Shown piece after piece: positions 55,418 to 64,000 of a stretch of 64,000 bases of DNA (position 1 is the stretch's first letter; the number at the start of each line of letters is the position of its first letter). The notes under the pieces were generated by a model that saw nothing but the letters and a program-made list of their open reading frames with translations, was not told the origin of the DNA and did not search any database. The DNA is taken from contig NZ_CP089211.1 of assembly GCF_021183825.1 (NCBI RefSeq), positions 2,943,501 to 3,007,500 of the forward strand, in the 5' to 3' direction. The stretch is from Sinomicrobium kalidii (GTDB taxonomy: Bacteria > Bacteroidota > Bacteroidia > Flavobacteriales > Flavobacteriaceae). Both the position numbers and the translations under genes were made by a program.

Positions 55418-56869
55418 ATGATGAAAAAAAACAAAATTAATCTGTGGCTTTTCTTTTTGCCAATAATATTATTGTCATCTTGTGACAATGAATTGGATCA
55501 GTCCCCATTTGATTCTCTTCAGACCGATAAAGCATTTATTACTGCTTCTGATTTTGAAAATGGTATAAGGGGGGCTTATTTTGCTTTGACTTTGGGTGGT
55601 TATTATGGGAGTGCGGATCAAGGTTCTATGTTGTCCATGCCAGATGTTCTTTCTGATAATGTAATAATGACACAAAGAGGGAGATTTACTAAAAGAAATC
55701 TTCATGAGTTTACTTATACTCAAGCTTCGACAATTACTTCTTTTTACAATGACGCCTACAATGTGATATATAGTGCTAATCAGGTTCTATATTATTTGGA
55801 CATGAATGATTTTCAGGGACCATCAAGAGAAAACATTAAGGCGGAGGCTTTAGCTTTGAGGGCGTTTGCTCATTTTGATCTGGTTAGAGTATATGGGAAA
55901 ATCCCTACTCAATCCTCTGATGCTAATGCATCATTGGGTGTTGGTTATGTGACAGAGCCAGATCCATGGGTGACTCCTTCAAGACTAACCGTTGCTGAAA
56001 CATATGATGCAATTTTGGAGGACTTGTTAGAGGCATATGATAAAATTGATTCTGATAATGGAATAGGTCGATTTAATAAAGAAACAGTAGCGTTATTATT
56101 ATCGAGAGTTTACCTCTACATGGGAGGAGAAGAGAATTATCAGAAATGTGTTGATTATGCAAATGAGGTTACAACTCCAATTGCTTCAAGAGAAGATGTA
56201 AAGGAAATTTGGACGGATGAAAAAGATTCGGGACTTCTTTTTTATATCACTAATTTGGCTGGAGCAGGAGAATTAAATAATCAAATTGGAATTACTTGGG
56301 GACAGGGGCCGGTCGATGGTATTGTGCCGGAATACGCAGTCACCTTTGAATTCATGAATAAATTTAGTGAGGATGATATAAGGAGAGAGTCCTATACCCA
56401 TACAGTATCAGGTTCGGGCCAAACTTATAATGGTATAAAGAAATTGTTTGGGAAGCCTGGACAGTTTAATGGAATTGTTAATTATAAAATTTTAAGGGCC
56501 GAAGAAGCGTTATTAAATAAGACAGAAGCTTTATTTTTCTTAGGGAGAGAAGCAGAAGCGCTTAATGCTTTGAATCAGTTAAGGGATGAGCGCTATACTT
56601 CTTATTCTGGAGGAGAGTCCGGAAATGGGCTTCTAGAAGCAATTAAGCTGGAAAGACGTCTTGAATTCGCTTTCGAATACCAAAGATTTTTTGACTTAAA
56701 AAGATGGGGAGATGATATGATTAGACAGGCGACGGGGGATCTGGTTGATGGTAGTGGTACTCCTTCGGCTGCATTATCACTTGAGGCCGGAGATCATAAA
56801 TGGCAATTGCCATTCTTCCAACAGATGTTAGCTAGAAATCCTAATCTTGTGCAGAATCCAGGATATTAA
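55418..56869 (+). CDS. SusD/RagB family lipoprotein, AT-rich
   Basis: A 483-residue surface binding lipoprotein, partner of the SusC at 52335. The signal ends LLSSC, then DNELDQSPFDSLQTD. The helical family core is visible: YNDAYNVIYSANQVLYYL, EALALRAFAHFDLVRVYGKIP, VNYKILRAEEALLNKTEALFFLGREAEALNALNQLRDERY, and ERRLEFAFEYQRFFDLKRWGDD. Two ATGs lie next to each other at the start. AT-rich codon use like the second part of the SusC suggests both were acquired together. The shorter length compared with 25423 shows they are not recent duplicates. Confidence 0.94.
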   Translation: MMKKNKINLWLFFLPIILLSSCDNELDQSPFDSLQTDKAFITASDFENGIRGAYFALTLGGYYGSADQGSMLSMPDVLSDNVIMTQRGRFTKRNLHEFTYTQASTITSFYNDAYNVIYSANQVLYYLDMNDFQGPSRENIKAEALALRAFAHFDLVRVYGKIPTQSSDANASLGVGYVTEPDPWVTPSRLTVAETYDAILEDLLEAYDKIDSDNGIGRFNKETVALLLSRVYLYMGGEENYQKCVDYANEVTTPIASREDVKEIWTDEKDSGLLFYITNLAGAGELNNQIGITWGQGPVDGIVPEYAVTFEFMNKFSEDDIRRESYTHTVSGSGQTYNGIKKLFGKPGQFNGIVNYKILRAEEALLNKTEALFFLGREAEALNALNQLRDERYTSYSGGESGNGLLEAIKLERRLEFAFEYQRFFDLKRWGDDMIRQATGDLVDGSGTPSAALSLEAGDHKWQLPFFQQMLARNPNLVQNPGY

Positions 56870-56894
56870 TTGTAAAACTTTTTGAAGTTGATGA

Positions 56895-56922
56895 GCCCCC
56901 CGTTTTCATTCGGGGGGTTTTG
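56895..56922 (+). terminator. intrinsic terminator after the second SusCD pair
   Basis: CCCCCCG-ttttcatt-CGGGGGG followed by TTTTGT. It lies 26 bases after the SusD stop. Confidence 0.9.
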
Positions 56923-57320
56923 TATTTATGTTTAACTACTATTTTATTTACGATTATTTGTGATTGGTAGGTAATTAGTGGGATGATGGGAAAGGTGACC
57001 TATTTAATACATAAGCACTTCTTTTGGATACTTATACGAATTAGCCCCCCTTTTTTGCTAAAGATAAGAACAAAACCCAAGAAACATATCTAAAATTACC
57101 TGAGCTTTGACTTCATTTTTTGATAATATGTCTATGATAGGGAAGAAGCATGAAATTTTAGGCGAGGTTTTTTATGGTTTGAGATTAAAAAAGTTTATAT
57201 ATTTTTACTAACAAATGATTTTTCAGAGATATTGAGAGAAATGACGACAATGTATTTCTTGTTGGGATTTTTTACCTCAATAAATTATCAACTTAATCTC
57301 GAACACAACCCCATAACCTA
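56923..57320. other. intergenic, AT-rich, upstream of the peptide-maturation gene
   Basis: About 400 bases with no gene. It is strongly AT-rich and holds no clear repeat. TTTATATATTTTTAC at 57195-57209 has TATATTTTT, near the -7 type but not an exact match. The transcription start for the downstream gene is therefore not assigned. Confidence 0.4.
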
Positions 57321-58865
57321 ATGAAACAAACCTTCTACCACATCTTCCGCTTCATCCGGGATAATAACTACCGGATCACCTTTGACGAATTTACCAAGCA
57401 CCTTACGTCACATCCGGATTATCCCAGCCTTTACGCCATTTCCGATTCCCTGAAACACTGGAATATTGAAGCCCTTGTCGTACAGGTGCCCAGGGAAGAA
57501 CTGGACCGCCTCCCGGAAAGTTTTGTTGCCGTTACTGAAGAAGGCGGGGCGCAAAATATTGTTTATGTCAGGAAGAAGGGAGACAAAATTCTAATCCGGG
57601 AAGAAAAAAATAAAAAGACAATTGACAAGGATGCGTTTTTGCATAGATGGACCGGTATTATACTGGCCATAGAACCCGATACGGTTAAAAAAGGAGTACG
57701 TATCCCTGTTTCCGGAGTACACTATGTGTTGTTTTTCTTTGCCCTGCTGGCCATTGTGCTGCGCTTTGTAACGGGGCCCTTTGCTTTTGCGGATATCGCA
57801 TTTTTTGCTGTCTGTGTTCTGGGGATTTTTATCAGTGTGCTTGCCATCCGGGAAACCCTCGGTTTTTTTTCCGGAACGGTACACAAAATCTGTAATGCGG
57901 GAAACAGGACGAGTTGCGGGGAAGTGTTGTCGTCCCGCGGCGCAAAAGTGTTCGGTATTTTTACACTAAGTGATTTATGTCTTGTTTACTTCCTTTCCCT
58001 GGGTCTTGTTGCTGTTATGGTGCCGGGAGTTTCCGGTGCTCTGACAACATTTGTGCTGGCTGCGGCAGCGGTATTGTTATCGCTGTATTCCCTGTATTAT
58101 CAGGCGGTAATAGTAAAGAAGTGGTGCGTGCTCTGCCTGGGGATCACCGTGCTGCTTTATCTGCAGTTTACTATTGTACTGTTATCATCGGTTTTTCGGT
58201 TTGATTATGCTACGGCTCTGGTGACCCTCTTGGTTTTTGCACTTGTAACCCCGGGATGGCTGTGGGTCAAGGAAAATCTGGAAAAACTCAAAACATTGGA
58301 AAATGCGGAGGTGGATCTTCTAAAACTAAAAAGAAATAAAAGTGTATTTCGCGCTATCCTGGGAGATAGCGATAAAATTCACCGGGATACATTGAAAGAA
58401 CTGTTTGTGCCGGGTATAGGCAAGGAAAAAGCTCCCGAAATGATGTACGGCGTGCTGAGCCCTTCCTGCATTCACTGCAAAACCGCGTTTTTAAATTATG
58501 CAGACCTTATAGAGGAGGAATCCGGAAATATGCAATTCGGAATTTTGTTCAATGTAAACCCCGAAAACGAGAAAAACCCTTACCTGGATGTTTGTTACAA
58601 AGTATTGGAGATACATGAAAAGGAAGGGAGGGAAAATGCCGTAAACGCATTGAAAATGTGGTACGAATCCGGTTTTGAACTGGCCGGATGGCAGGAAAAA
58701 TACGGTATTTCGAATAATGATAAGTATAAAGCGATAGTAGGTGCGCATTATCGCTGGTGCAAGGAAAATAATATCAACTATACCCCGGCTACGATCGTCC
58801 GGGAACATATTTATCCTATGGATTTTGCTGTAAAAGACCTGAAATTTTTTATAGCTGACGAATGA
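57321..58865 (+). CDS. C39-like / VKOR / thioredoxin-like fusion membrane protein
   Basis: A 514-residue protein with three parts. Residues 1-125 resemble the C39 peptidase fold (FDEFTKHLTSHPDYPSLYAI, NIEALVVQV, then NIVYVRKKGDKILI) but without the catalytic Cys, and with Asn where the catalytic His normally stands. Residues about 133-315 are a vitamin K epoxide reductase domain: five helices, the loop pair C191 and C199 (CNAGNRTSC) and the active-site pair in KKWCVLCLG (C269, C272). Residues about 320-514 have a thioredoxin/DsbA-like fold with SPSCIHCKTAF (C383, C386). VKOR passes electrons from dithiols to quinone, so the whole should make disulfides. The two cysteine-rich peptides that follow are the probable clients; the dead C39 domain may bind their leaders. 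Confidence 0.9.
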   Translation: MKQTFYHIFRFIRDNNYRITFDEFTKHLTSHPDYPSLYAISDSLKHWNIEALVVQVPREELDRLPESFVAVTEEGGAQNIVYVRKKGDKILIREEKNKKTIDKDAFLHRWTGIILAIEPDTVKKGVRIPVSGVHYVLFFFALLAIVLRFVTGPFAFADIAFFAVCVLGIFISVLAIRETLGFFSGTVHKICNAGNRTSCGEVLSSRGAKVFGIFTLSDLCLVYFLSLGLVAVMVPGVSGALTTFVLAAAAVLLSLYSLYYQAVIVKKWCVLCLGITVLLYLQFTIVLLSSVFRFDYATALVTLLVFALVTPGWLWVKENLEKLKTLENAEVDLLKLKRNKSVFRAILGDSDKIHRDTLKELFVPGIGKEKAPEMMYGVLSPSCIHCKTAFLNYADLIEEESGNMQFGILFNVNPENEKNPYLDVCYKVLEIHEKEGRENAVNALKMWYESGFELAGWQEKYGISNNDKYKAIVGAHYRWCKENNINYTPATIVREHIYPMDFAVKDLKFFIADE

Positions 58866-58991
58866 TCAGGTATATCCGATTGAAATTTAACAGTTAAAAC
58901 AAATAAATTTATTATCTTTAAGAAGTAAACACTTATTCCCCCTCCAGATTTTTGTGTTTACCGATGTATTGTAAATCCAAATATCATGCTT

Positions 58992-59210
58992 ATGTTACAA
59001 AAACTTCTTCAATTCGAAGGTGTCCGGGAAATCGACCGGGAGCACCAAAAGCTTATTACGGGAACTATGGGGATTACTTGCCCTGATGGAACTTATCCGT
59101 ATAACTGGAACGGGTATAGCGGATGCTGCGCCAACCCGATTGATGGATCTCCTTGCGGTAGAAGAGACTGCCTGGTTCATATAGATGCCTGTGATACGGA
59201 TCCCTCCTGA
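58992..59210 (+). CDS. cysteine-rich peptide precursor 1 with GG-type leader
   Basis: 72 residues from ATG 58992 (MLQKLLQFEGVREIDREHQK); an ATG two codons earlier is possible, but this start aligns with peptide 2. Leader about 1-27 ends LITGTMG. The core, ITCPDGTYPYNWNGYSGCC, then NPIDGSPCGRRDCLVHIDACDTDPS, has six cysteines including a CC pair. Six is enough for three disulfides. It has no other homology that I recognise. It lies 126 bases after the VKOR fusion and 41 before peptide 2. Probably exported and oxidised. Confidence 0.75.
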   Translation: MLQKLLQFEGVREIDREHQKLITGTMGITCPDGTYPYNWNGYSGCCANPIDGSPCGRRDCLVHIDACDTDPS

Positions 59211-59251
59211 TCTGTACAGTGCCTTTAGTATAAACAAAAAAATATGCTGTT

Positions 59252-59518
59252 ATGCTGAAAACTATTTTGAATCTGGATGGTGTCCGGGAGATTACCAGGG
59301 ACACCCAAAGACGAATCGTTGGGGCTTCAGGAGGCTGCGATGCTGTATTTTGTGCAGGTGACGGAAGCTGCCCTTCCGGTTCAACCTGTGTTGACCATAT
59401 ATGTCAATGTGACGATAGCGGCGGAGGCTCCGGTGGAGGTTCTGGCGGCGGAGGATGTAATGAACCGAAACGATTATGCCAGCCCGGAGAAACAGGTTGT
59501 GGCTGTATTAATTTTTAA
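59252..59518 (+). CDS. cysteine-rich peptide precursor 2 with GG leader and two Cys modules
   Basis: 88 residues. The leader MLKTILNLDGVREITRDTQR-RIVGASGG is closely related to that of peptide 1 (shared GVREI, then Q..I.G) and ends in GG. The core has ten cysteines: a first module of six, CDAVFCAGDGSCPSG, STCVDHICQC, similar to EGF- or knottin-like spacing; a Gly/Ser linker (DDSGGGSGGGSGGGG); and a second module of four (CNEPKRLCQPGETGCGCINF). Separate modules joined by a flexible linker are unusual in such short precursors. A terminator follows. Confidence 0.78.
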   Translation: MLKTILNLDGVREITRDTQRRIVGASGGCDAVFCAGDGSCPSGSTCVDHICQCDDSGGGSGGGSGGGGCNEPKRLCQPGETGCGCINF

Positions 59519-59549
59519 CAGGTATTATAATCACAAAAAACGATATTAA

Positions 59550-59584
59550 AAGTCGCCCCGGTAAATTAAAGGGCGGCTTTTTGT
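59550..59584 (+). terminator. intrinsic terminator after the peptide genes
   Basis: AAGTCGCC (59550-59557) pairs with GGCGGCTT (59572-59579) through one G-U pair, followed by TTTTTG. It closes the transcript of the fusion protein and peptides and separates the porin gene. Confidence 0.8.
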
Positions 59585-59645
59585 TGTAATCACATAGATA
59601 CTTTTTTAGTTTCCCAAATTTCCTCCTTAATTCTTCTAAAAAATA

Positions 59646-59653
59646 TACCTTTG
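59646..59653 (+). promoter_or_regulatory. TAnnTTTG -7 element before the porin gene
   Basis: TACCTTTG, an exact consensus match, 88 bases before the ATG. No clear TTG partner at the usual distance. Confidence 0.45.
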
Positions 59654-59741
59654 CCTTAATGCTGTAGTATACGGTTTTATAAACGCATACAAGAACAGTC
59701 CTGATAAAGCGTTATTCTATACATTTAAGGAACCCGTTTAA

Positions 59742-61703
59742 ATGAAGCGTATATTTTTCTTATGTACCCTGTTGCTTTTTGCGTTTGTTGTGAAAGCCCA
59801 GGAAAAGAAGCCCTCGGAAAAGAGGGGAAATACAATATCCCGTCCTTCCGGAAAAGATTCAGGCAGGCCCGCAAATGATTCTGTTCCCGATGTATCGATA
59901 AAAGATTATAAGATCATCTCCTACAAACGGGATACCACCCATCTCGATACTTCATTGACCATAGACAAGGAATATAAATACAATTACCTCAGAAGAGACA
60001 ATTTTGAATTGCTGCGTTTTTCCAATATGGGGCAAACGTACAATTCGCTGGCAAAGAATTTCAGGACAGCAGGTCTGTATCCGCAACTGGGGGCGCGTTC
60101 CAAGCACTTCAATTACATGGAGGCAGAGGATATAAATTATTATAGTGTGCCCACGCCAACTACCGATCTTCTCTTTAAAACCACTATGGAGCAGGGACAG
60201 TTGCTCGATGCTTTTATCACGATGAATACGTCCCGGCAGTTTAACCTTTCCGTAGCCTACAAGGGTATGCGTTCGCTGGGTAAATATCAGCATATACTGT
60301 CCAGTACCGGAAATTTTCGTGTTACAGCCAATTATACCACAAAAGACAATAAATACAGGATGCGGGCACATTTTACCGCCCAGGATATCCTGAACCAGGA
60401 GAATGGGGGAATATCAAACAGGACGCAGTTTGAATCCGGCGAACCCGAATTTACTGACCGGGCCCGGATGAATGTGTTTTTCGAGAATGCCGAGAACCTG
60501 CTCATAGGCAAAAGGTATTTCCTTGACCAGGAATATTTTCTCGTACGTCCCGGAAAAGCCTTCTCCAGGCTGTCCTTTGCCCATGAATTTCAATATGAAA
60601 CCAAATTTTACAAGTATTTGCAGGAAGATGCGGACGAAGACTATTTCGGAGAAGCCTACCAGCCTGCCGATCTGGAGGACAGGGCAAGGCTCAAAACCAT
60701 GTATAACCGTTTGAGCCTTAATTATGGCGACAGAATATTCGGAGACCTGAAGTTTAAGGCAAGTCACTATAATTACAATTATTATTTTAATACCATACTT
60801 TATACCGAAGACGGTATTATAGGTAATAAGCTCAAAGGAGATGAGATTGCCATAGGCGGAGAATGGTCGAAAACCATAGGAAGAGTAAGCCTCAATGCCG
60901 ATATTGAAGTGAATATGGTGGGTGGCCTTAATGGTAACACTTTTAACGGGACGGCCTCATATGATATTAATGACGACCTGAAACTTTCGGGCTTTATTTC
61001 TTCCACGGCCCGGATGCCCAATTATAATTTTCTCCTGTATCTCAGCAACTATAAAAATTACAACTGGCAGAACGATGGTAACTTCAATACGGAAAAGGTA
61101 TATACGCTTGGGGGGACATTGCGGTCAAAAAAATGGGGGAGCGTAACGGCCAGCTATTCCACCATAGATGACTATACCTATTTTTATGAAACTGCAGATG
61201 CGGAGGAACAGCCGGACATGATCCTGTCCAGCCCCGCACAGTACGGAGGCACCATAAATTACCTGAAAATAAAAGGTGAAAATGAATTCAGGCTGGGGAA
61301 ATTTGCGCTCCGCAATACGATAATGTATCAGAATGTCGGACAAGATGATCCGGTGATGAACACTCCGGAATTTATTACCAGGAATACGCTTTACTATTCT
61401 AATTATGTATTTAAAAAAGCCATGTTCCTGCAAACGGGAATTACGTTTAAATACTTTACCGAATATCATGCGGATGGTTATAATCCGTTGCTGGGGGAAT
61501 TCTATACGCAAACCCGTGAAAAGATAGGAGGCTTCCCTTTACTCGACTTTTTTATCAATGCCCGTGTTCGTCAAACCCGGATTTACCTGAAGGCAGAACA
61601 CTTTAATTCTTCGTTTACGGGATATAATTTCTATTCTGCCCCGAATTATCCCTATCGGGATTTTATTGTACGTTTCGGTCTGGTGTGGAATTTCTTCAGA
61701 TAA
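59742..61703 (+). CDS. putative porin (Bacteroidota type)
   Basis: A 653-residue outer-membrane beta-barrel protein of the putative-porin family. The signal ends VVKAQ (20). A polar, Ser/Pro-rich segment (25-55) precedes ISYKRDTTHLDTSLTIDKEYKYNYLRRDNFELLRFSNMGQTYN, the family's N-terminal block. After that there are many alternating strands with aromatic residues near turns, and the end RDFIVRFGLVWNFFR has a terminal aromatic residue as needed for barrel assembly. Substrate is unknown. It has its own promoter-like element and is not obviously linked to the peptide genes. Confidence 0.88.
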   Translation: MKRIFFLCTLLLFAFVVKAQEKKPSEKRGNTISRPSGKDSGRPANDSVPDVSIKDYKIISYKRDTTHLDTSLTIDKEYKYNYLRRDNFELLRFSNMGQTYNSLAKNFRTAGLYPQLGARSKHFNYMEAEDINYYSVPTPTTDLLFKTTMEQGQLLDAFITMNTSRQFNLSVAYKGMRSLGKYQHILSSTGNFRVTANYTTKDNKYRMRAHFTAQDILNQENGGISNRTQFESGEPEFTDRARMNVFFENAENLLIGKRYFLDQEYFLVRPGKAFSRLSFAHEFQYETKFYKYLQEDADEDYFGEAYQPADLEDRARLKTMYNRLSLNYGDRIFGDLKFKASHYNYNYYFNTILYTEDGIIGNKLKGDEIAIGGEWSKTIGRVSLNADIEVNMVGGLNGNTFNGTASYDINDDLKLSGFISSTARMPNYNFLLYLSNYKNYNWQNDGNFNTEKVYTLGGTLRSKKWGSVTASYSTIDDYTYFYETADAEEQPDMILSSPAQYGGTINYLKIKGENEFRLGKFALRNTIMYQNVGQDDPVMNTPEFITRNTLYYSNYVFKKAMFLQTGITFKYFTEYHADGYNPLLGEFYTQTREKIGGFPLLDFFINARVRQTRIYLKAEHFNSSFTGYNFYSAPNYPYRDFIVRFGLVWNFFR

Positions 61704-61822
61704 TTTGGAGGTTCCCCGGCCACGAAAAGAGGGGGAGTGTAGAAATGTTTTTCAAAGGGGTGTTTATAACGATCTCATATTCAGCGTGGAGGGAAAAATA
61801 TTAAAATTTCGTATAAAAAATG

Positions 61823-61854
61823 TTGTAAAAGTAAGATAAAGGGTTCTATATTTG
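61823..61854 (+). promoter_or_regulatory. rRNA operon promoter P1
   Basis: TTG (61823-61825), 21 bases, TATATTTG (61847-61854), an exact -7 match. Bases after it (CACCCGCTTAGCGGGAG) form a small hairpin. Confidence 0.75.
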
Positions 61855-61929
61855 CACCCGCTTAGCGGGAGAATGCGTGGAGAGATTGGGGAGCGAGTTC
61901 ATTGAGAGGGAAAGTTTTGAAGAAAAGTT

Positions 61930-61960
61930 TTGCGGGAATCAAAAAGAGTTATTATTTTTG
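61930..61960 (+). promoter_or_regulatory. rRNA operon promoter P2
   Basis: TTG (61930-61932), 20 bases, TATTTTTG (61953-61960), an exact -7 match. It is followed by CAGCCGCTTAACCGG, parallel to the bases after P1. The remaining leader to 62173 has no gene. Confidence 0.7.
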
Positions 61961-62173
61961 CAGCCGCTTAACCGGAAAGGCTAAGTTTGGCGAGGGTATG
62001 CTGAGGTGTATTTTTGCTTTGGACAAAGAGAAGATAAGTTCGTTGAAATATTGTTGACAGCACTTTTTTTTCATTCTACGGAATGGGAAGTAAAGGAAGA
62101 TTTAAGCAAGATTGTTTTGAGTAAGATTTACGGATTAAGGACTTTTTAGAGTTTAGACGTATAAATAATTTAA

Positions 62174-63693
<1,520 letters not shown>

Positions 63694-63843
63694 CTAGAGC
63701 AAACGCTCAAGAGGTCTTTAAGAGGTATTGCGAAAGGGATGATCTTGCTTAAAGCTGTCAATAAACAAAGATTAGCGGTTAAAGGTTTGGAGTTGGCACT
63801 ATAAGAATCAGTGCTATAAAAAGAACCGGAGGCCAAAGGAGAC

Positions 63844-63917
63844 AGTCTCGTAGCTCAGCTGGTTAGAGCGCTACACTGATAATGTAGAGGTCGGCAGTTC
63901 GAGCCTGCCCGAGACTA
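63844..63917 (+). tRNA. tRNA-Ile(GAT) in the rRNA spacer
   Basis: 74 bases. Acceptor AGTCTCG/CGAGACT, D-arm GCTC-AGCTGGTTA-GAGC, anticodon arm CTACA-CTGATAA-TGTAG with GAT, T-arm GGCAG-TTCGAGC-CTGCC, discriminator A. Position after 16S is usual; the window ends before tRNA-Ala and 23S would appear. Confidence 0.95.
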
Positions 63918-63979
63918 CAAGTCGAGGGGAGGTGAGAAGCTTGTCCTGAGTTTACCGAGGGGAGCCTGCCCGGGACTAC
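63901..63979 (+). repeat. duplicated tRNA-Ile 3' end flanking a short insert
   Basis: GAGCCTGCCCGAGACTAC (63901-63918) recurs at 63962-63979 with one change. Between them lie TCGAG, GGTGAGAAG, CCTGAG and ACCGAGGGG, the same words as after tRNA-Asn copy 2 (16107-16193). Confidence 0.75.
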
Positions 63980-64000
63980 GGGAAGTATGAGGTTGGAAGT

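Noticed and set aside
59277..59549. Alternative frame across cysteine-rich peptide 2
   Set aside because: It lacks the leader shared with peptide 1 and has no cysteine pattern; the frame from 59252 is preferred.
58992..61703. The porin as exporter of the cysteine-rich peptides
   Set aside because: A terminator and a separate promoter lie between them, and the porin family has no known peptide-export role.

Overview
The window comes from a member of the Bacteroidota, most likely a marine-type Flavobacteriaceae. The evidence is two SusC/SusD pairs, promoters of the TAnnTTTG type, many lipoproteins with acidic residues after the lipid-bearing cysteine, an epimerase-type threonine dehydrogenase, and a 16S rRNA gene of Bacteroidota character. 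I cannot name the genus from sequence alone.

Layout. 1-9348 is the end of a capsule or exopolysaccharide locus: a glycosyltransferase tail, a sulfotransferase, an initiating sugar-phosphate transferase, an aminotransferase, a CapD/WbpM-type dehydratase, and the Wza/Wzc-like export pair. It is followed by glmS (amino-sugar supply), which carries a one-base frameshift. 11720-15511 holds housekeeping genes (folA, a 2TM protein, thyA, rseP). 15539-18092 is a disturbed tRNA region: four tRNA-Asn copies, two of them broken by palindromes in the D-loop, a GIY-YIG gene, tRNA-Arg with a serine-recombinase remnant, and a decayed fic gene. 18399-20655 encodes a DUF1080 protein and a Gfo/Idh/MocA oxidoreductase.

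22107-39088 is a pectin utilisation locus: SusC, SusD, a DUF4957/DUF5123-type surface protein, two PL1 pectate lyases, two CE8 pectin methylesterases, a GH28 polygalacturonase, a CE12-type acetylesterase, an alpha/beta esterase and a BNR/sialidase-fold protein, followed by a LacI-type regulator. Signal sequences suggest that some enzymes work on the cell surface and the rest in the periplasm. Three copies of a MITE-like element with near-perfect terminal inverted repeats and 9-bp target duplications lie in this part; two of them sit just upstream of susC and of the first lyase gene.

40415-52122 holds an HPP membrane protein, an NtrC-type two-component pair, glutamate dehydrogenase with a GreA/Rnk-like protein, threonine dehydrogenase, an M13 peptidase and rnhB. 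52335-56869 is a second, orphan SusCD pair whose composition becomes AT-rich abruptly about 110 codons into susC. 57321-59518 is the most unusual locus: a membrane protein fusing a C39-like domain that appears catalytically dead, a VKOR domain and a thioredoxin-like domain, followed by two short cysteine-rich peptides sharing a double-glycine-type leader. This looks like a disulfide-maturation system for secreted peptides. The window ends with a putative porin, tandem rRNA promoters, 16S rRNA and tRNA-Ile at the start of an rRNA operon.

Two small repeat systems recur across the window: a TCCCGAT...ATCGGGA palindrome that appears to insert into itself and into tRNA D-loops, and a short unit that duplicates tRNA 3' ends.
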